Positions 59,999 through 64,000 of a DNA stretch of 64,000 nucleotides are shown here, one piece after another. The notes under the pieces were generated by a model. The model saw only the letters and a program-made list of their open reading frames with translations, searched no databases and had not been told where the DNA came from. A program made the translations under genes and the position numbers. This DNA comes from Nymphaea colorata (taxonomy: Eukaryota; Streptophyta; Magnoliopsida; Nymphaeales; Nymphaeaceae): the NCBI RefSeq assembly GCF_008831285.2, contig NC_045142.1:3603001-3667000 (forward strand), written 5' to 3'. Each line of letters opens with the position of its first letter. Position 1 is the stretch's first letter.

Positions 59999-61599
59999 AT
60001 GGCATCGGATGTTGAATTTCCCCCTCTACAGGGACATGTATCCTCTCCCTTGGAGAAAGGGGCACTTCCCTTTCCTGGTCTTCCCTCACCGCTCGTGGGC
60101 ATCCTTGGTTAATGGGGGGCATTCTGCTGGTAGCCTAACAGAGCACCCATTGGAGCTGGAGCTTCATGACCGCAGACTCAAAATCCTCATCCCCCAAGAA
60201 GCGTATGAAGAGATGAACAGACCATTTCAATGGGCAGCCTTGGCTCGTCTACAAGGTTCTTCCCCCAATGGACGTAGCAACTTCTCTTTTGTGTTTTTAG
60301 AACTCAAGAGGCTATGGCAGGTAAAGCTAACCCTAAGTTCACCATGCTCACTGGTGGTACCTTTCTCATTCGGGTGGAGGATGAAGAGCAACTTCAGTGC
60401 ATTCTTCAGAAACGATCTTGGAGGGTTGGGACCAGGTCTCTTGTTACCCACCATTGGAAGCCAGGACAACCCCTCACCATGCTGCCTGAGCTTTCTGGCC
60501 CTCTTTGGATTCGACTCCCAAATCTGCCTCCAAACATGTGGACTATGCAAATCTTCAACAGCATTGCCAAGGGTTTGCAGGGTGAATTTTTGGAAATGGA
60601 CACTCAAACCAGGGACATTAATCGAGGGGGCTTTGCTAGAATTAGAGTTGAACTTCCTTTCAGTGCCCCACTACTTCCAGAACTTCAATTTGTGTTACAG
60701 GATAGCCACACCCTCACCCAATCCTTAATCTATGAGGGGAGATTACGTTTTTGCAGGTTATGCGGTGTCAACTCTCATCCGCCTGATAGATGCCCCAAGC
60801 GAGACTCCCGCAATCCAGGGACTCATCCCCATGAGGCGGCCAAAGTTAAAGACTCTATGAAGGCGTCCAGCTCCAGCAAAGGTCCAAATGTGGAAGGACA
60901 AAAGAGGTTACCAACTTCTAAGAATCAATTCACAGACAGCTCTAATAGAGTTGGACGACACCAACGAGGATCCTACGAAGAGCTCCTTCACCACTAAAGT
61001 CATCTCGTCCTATGAAGAGCTCCTTCACCACTAAAGTCGTCTTGTTCCCTCAGGATCATACTAATAGAGGACGCGTGAAGCTATCATTCCAAACTCCTAG
61101 ACACGACACCACTACAAGGAGAGCTAAGGGTAAAGGCATTATGAGGGATGTTACTGAGAACCAGACTAGTATGGTTAACCCCTTTCATCAGACCGAATGT
61201 ATGCCTTCTGAAATACCACCTGGCTTCTCTTTCACATCATCCCCTAAGCACAATCCTCAAGCCGTTGCTAAAGCTCCCTATGTTGGCCAAGAGGAGGTTC
61301 AAAAGGATGATCTAAAAGCTGGTAACTTTCAAAATTTGTTTTCTGCAGGGAGTATCACTCATAGCCGCGGGAGGGGTAGCAGGATGGCTGGTCATATGAA
61401 ATCTGCTCAGGATAGTGTGAATTGTAGTTTCGCTGATCCGGAACCATTGGGGCCAGCTGGTAAGCATAAGCGCGTGAGTCTTTGCCGAGTAGAGGGCTCT
61501 TCAGAAATCGGCCCACCTTCTCAGACCAATGACATTTCTACTAGTGGCGGTGAAGGTAATCCTTCCAACCAGGTAACTGATCCCTCCCCTCTTCAATGA
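59999..61599 (+). pseudogene. LINE ORF1 (DUF4283 + zinc knuckle), frameshifted
   Basis: RNA-binding partner of the LINE reverse transcriptase. Start MASDVEFPPLQGHVSSPLEK at 59,999. After a shift near 60,080 it reads RSWASLVNGGHSAG and the DUF4283 start (LKILIPQEAYEEMNRPFQWA). A second shift near 60,305 gives NPKFTMLTGGTFLIRVEDEE, then the knuckle CRLCGVNSHPPDRC (60,755-60,795). A disordered tail follows, broken by a 37-bp tandem duplication at 60,971-61,044 that introduces a stop. The last part (61,012-61,599) is Ser/Pro-rich and ends QVTDPSPLQ then TGA. Confidence 0.88.
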
Positions 61600-64000
61600 A
61601 GTGTTTAGCTTGGAATATTCGTGGCCTTGCTAGAAATTCTGCTAGGCACGATCTTCTTCTCACTGTGCAGCATGAGGCTATTGATTGCTTCTTCATTTTT
61701 GACACTCATATTCATGTTGATCGTCTCCACATTAACTCGAGTTTCCTTGGATGTTTTGCTACCGTGTCCAATGCTGCTTTGTGTGATGGTATTGTTCGCA
61801 TTCTCTGTGGTTGGAAACCACAAAAATTCTCGGCTTCGGTCTTTAATATGAATAGATATTGGATCCTTCTAGAAGTCACTGACAACCAAACTCAGGTCAA
61901 GTTCCTTGTTGGGGTTATTTATCTTCCCTCGAGTTATGGAGAAAAAGATCTTGAGCGCTTACGGTTCTACAGAACATCTTATCTAATTTCCATGGGCCGA
62001 CTCTTTTAGTAGGGGACTTTAATGCCATGCTGGTTAGCCAAGACAAAACCGGCCGGCCGCCTAACCTAAACTCTTGTTCTTCCTTTAATAGGTTTGTCTC
62101 GAACTGCCATTTGTTTCCGTTGTCTGACCCTAATTGCAGGTTTATCTGGAAGAATAATAGACAAGGTGCAAGTGAAATTTTATGTAGGCTAGATTGGGGC
62201 TTTATTAATAATGTTTGAAAGGCTAATTGGGGCACCTATACTGATTTGCGAATCCTCCCTAGATCGACCTCTGACCACTCAGCTCTCAAAGTGTATATGC
62301 AGTTTAATAATAACTTTGTTATTCAGCCCCTTCAATTCAGATATTTTCAATTCTGGGCCAGAAGACCTCAATGCAATTACCTAGCTCAAGAGGCTTGGAG
62401 TTCACGAGTTTATGGCTGCCCCCTGGTGAGGGTTATCAAGAAATTGGAATTCACTCGTTCTAATCTTTCCAATTGGGCTAGGAGTTGTGTGGGCGACATT
62501 TCACTTCGTAACAAAGCTTTAAGGGAAGAGATGGACAAAGTCCAATCTCTTGAAATGGCTTCTACTGTTAATGACATGAATTATGAGAAGCTCCTCCGCA
62601 AGGAGTTGCAAACTTCTCTTGAAGAGGAAGACAGCATATGGAGGCCAAGAGCTCGTGTGAGATGACTAGCTGAGGGCGACCGCAACACGGCTTACTACCA
62701 AACCAGGGACAAAAGCCGTCAAACAAAGAACTCCTTATCTACCTCGAAACATGAGGGTATGAGAATTAACGATGCGAACCGCATTAGATCTATCTGTGAT
62801 GATTTCTTTTGTGCTCTTCTTAGTTCTAAGGTTGGCTCTGGTGCTGCCTGAATAAGAGGGCTGATTGCCCTAGATTGTTGCGTGAGGATAGTGCCACCTT
62901 ACTTTTCCCAACCACTCTTAACGAAGTGAAAAGAGTGGTTTTCTCCATGGATGGGAATAGTGCTCCGGGCCCGGATGGTTTTCCCGCTTCTTTCTATCAG
63001 TAACATTGGAGCATTGTTGGCCATGATTTTACTACAGGTTATTAACAACTTCCTTGTCACTGAGAAATTGGTTAAGAAAATTAATCGTAATTACATTGCT
63101 CTCATTCTTAAAAAAGAGGGCTTGTGCAAAGTTGATGATCTCCGTCCTATTGCCTTATGCAATGTCTTGTACAAGATTATATCAAAATTCCTCTCCTTTC
63201 GCATGAAAAATTACTTGCAGAAAGTCCTCAGCAAGGACCAAGGTGCATTCCTTTCAGGTCGTTCTATCACTGAAAATATTATCTTTGCTCATGAATGTAT
63301 TCACTTTCTTGAGGGTATGCGTCAGAGTAATATTTGCTTTAAAATTGATTTCTCCAAAGCTTACGACAGGGTTAACTGGGTTTTTCTTAAGAACGCTCTT
63401 ATCGACTTGGGCTTTAGCTTACCATGGGTTGTCAGAGTTATGACGTGTGTCTCCTCTGCTTCCTTTGCTGTCCTCATTGATGGTGCTCCAGATGATTTTC
63501 ACCCCATGCGCAGTGGTTTGAGGCAGGGGGACCCCATGTCTCCGTATCTTTTCCTTGTTGTCATGGAATAACTCTCTAGGAATTTAGAGTACAGGCGTTG
63601 GAATGGTTACTTGAACCCCCTCTATATCCATTGGGTAGGAGCTTGCCCTTCTCTTCTCACCTTTGCCGATGATCTTATCATCTTCTCTAGAGGTGAACAT
63701 CGTTCTTACAATGAGGTTATGCATGCTCTAGAGGCCCTTAAGCTTTCCTCGGGCTTAAGTGTTAACCCTCATAAATCCCATGCGATTTCCTTTGGGAAAC
63801 AAAGAGCTCCTCTCTCCTTCATTAGCAACTCTGATTGGCTTCAAGGTTCTCTTCCTCTTACTTATCTGGGTGTTCCCCTCTTTGTGGAAAACATGCATGA
63901 CAACTTATGTGCCTCGCTTATTTTAAAGGTGGAAAAAAAACTTTCTCTTTGGTCTTCTAAGCTTTTTTCTTATGCAGGGCGTCTCTGCCTGATTAGGTAT
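61596..64000 (+). pseudogene. LINE ORF2 (endonuclease + reverse transcriptase), multiple stops
   Basis: Start MKCLAWNIRGLARNSARHD, the standard endonuclease N-terminus. The usual ETK-type catalytic glutamate position reads FIFDTH (D). After a shift near 61,990 come VGDFNAMLVSQDKTG and STSDHSALKV. Stops are at 62,218, 62,665, 62,850, 63,003 and 63,571. Reverse transcriptase: GNSAPGPDGFPASFYQ, DLRPIALCNVLYKIISKFL, DQGAFLSGRSITENI, KIDFSKAYDRVNW (motif A), SGLRQGDPMSPYLF (B), LTFADDLIIFSRG (C, 63,655-63,693), LTYLGVPLF. The RT catalytic residues survive. The C-terminus is beyond the window. Confidence 0.93.

Larger units (their letters stand above)
59830..64000 (+). mobile_element. L1-type LINE, decayed, truncated by window end
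   Basis: 5' region with two tandem CCGTTGAGGAGAGAGAGGCT units (59,871-59,917) and a C run, then ORF1 and ORF2 overlapping by ATGA at 61,596-61,599. ORF1 carries DUF4283 and a CCHC knuckle; ORF2 carries endonuclease and reverse transcriptase. Frameshifts and stops are in both. The element continues beyond 64,000. Confidence 0.93.

Noticed and set aside
59937-60728. 263-codon plus frame read as one protein
   Set aside because: It mixes real ORF1 segments with out-of-frame stretches; ORF1 starts at 59,999 and changes frame at about 60,080 and 60,305.

Overview
The window is nuclear DNA of a flowering plant. Evidence: GT-AG introns, a plant-type bHLH transcription factor, a cysteine-rich receptor-like kinase relic, a Copia retroelement primed by initiator tRNA-Met, a plant L1-type LINE with a DUF4283/zinc-knuckle ORF1, hAT-type elements with 8-bp target duplications, and long (TA)n and (CT)n microsatellites. 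I cannot name the species. Genes are sparse; most of the window is repeats inside repeats.

Layout. 1-5.8 kb: a split bHLH gene on the minus strand, with an about 1-kb foldback element in its large intron. 6.6-10.3 kb: a 3.5-kb duplicated segment (module A) carrying a TATA box, a 5' leader, a 31-base first exon (MPEIPAG...) and a splice donor. A second direct copy lies at 43.9-47.5 kb and an inverted partial copy at 31.3-33.05 kb. 12-15 kb: fragments of dispersed families B and D. 16.3-17.0 kb: a two-exon gene for a secretory or membrane protein. 17.2-20.4 kb: two copies of repeat family C with long (CT)n(TA)n tracts, then a LINE ORF1 relic. 22.1-23.1 kb: a foldback. 25.6-26.5 kb: a cysteine-rich receptor-like kinase pseudogene. 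26.8-30.0 kb: a D+C block whose inverted copy lies at 52.9-57.4 kb. 29.97-31.34 kb: a foldback with an ORF in each arm. 34 kb: two related signal-peptide exons separated by a Copia-like LTR with its primer site. 38.15-41.65 kb: a Copia element with 291-bp LTRs and 5-bp target duplications, internally deleted and carrying an 899-bp hAT-type insertion. 43.2-43.9 kb: an open frame of unknown origin with a 24-residue tandem repeat. 47.5-48.8 kb: a near-perfect palindrome whose loop is exactly three 84-bp repeats. 59.8-64 kb: a decayed LINE that runs off the window end.

There is no operon-like co-operation between genes. The organising theme is duplication. Short gene pieces (promoter plus first exon, or a last exon) recur in direct and inverted copies, often beside palindromes. 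The candidates for something unusual are the three palindromes, the captured promoter/first-exon modules and the large inverted duplication around the centre of the window. All coordinates of repeat boundaries are by-eye alignments and may be off by some tens of bases.
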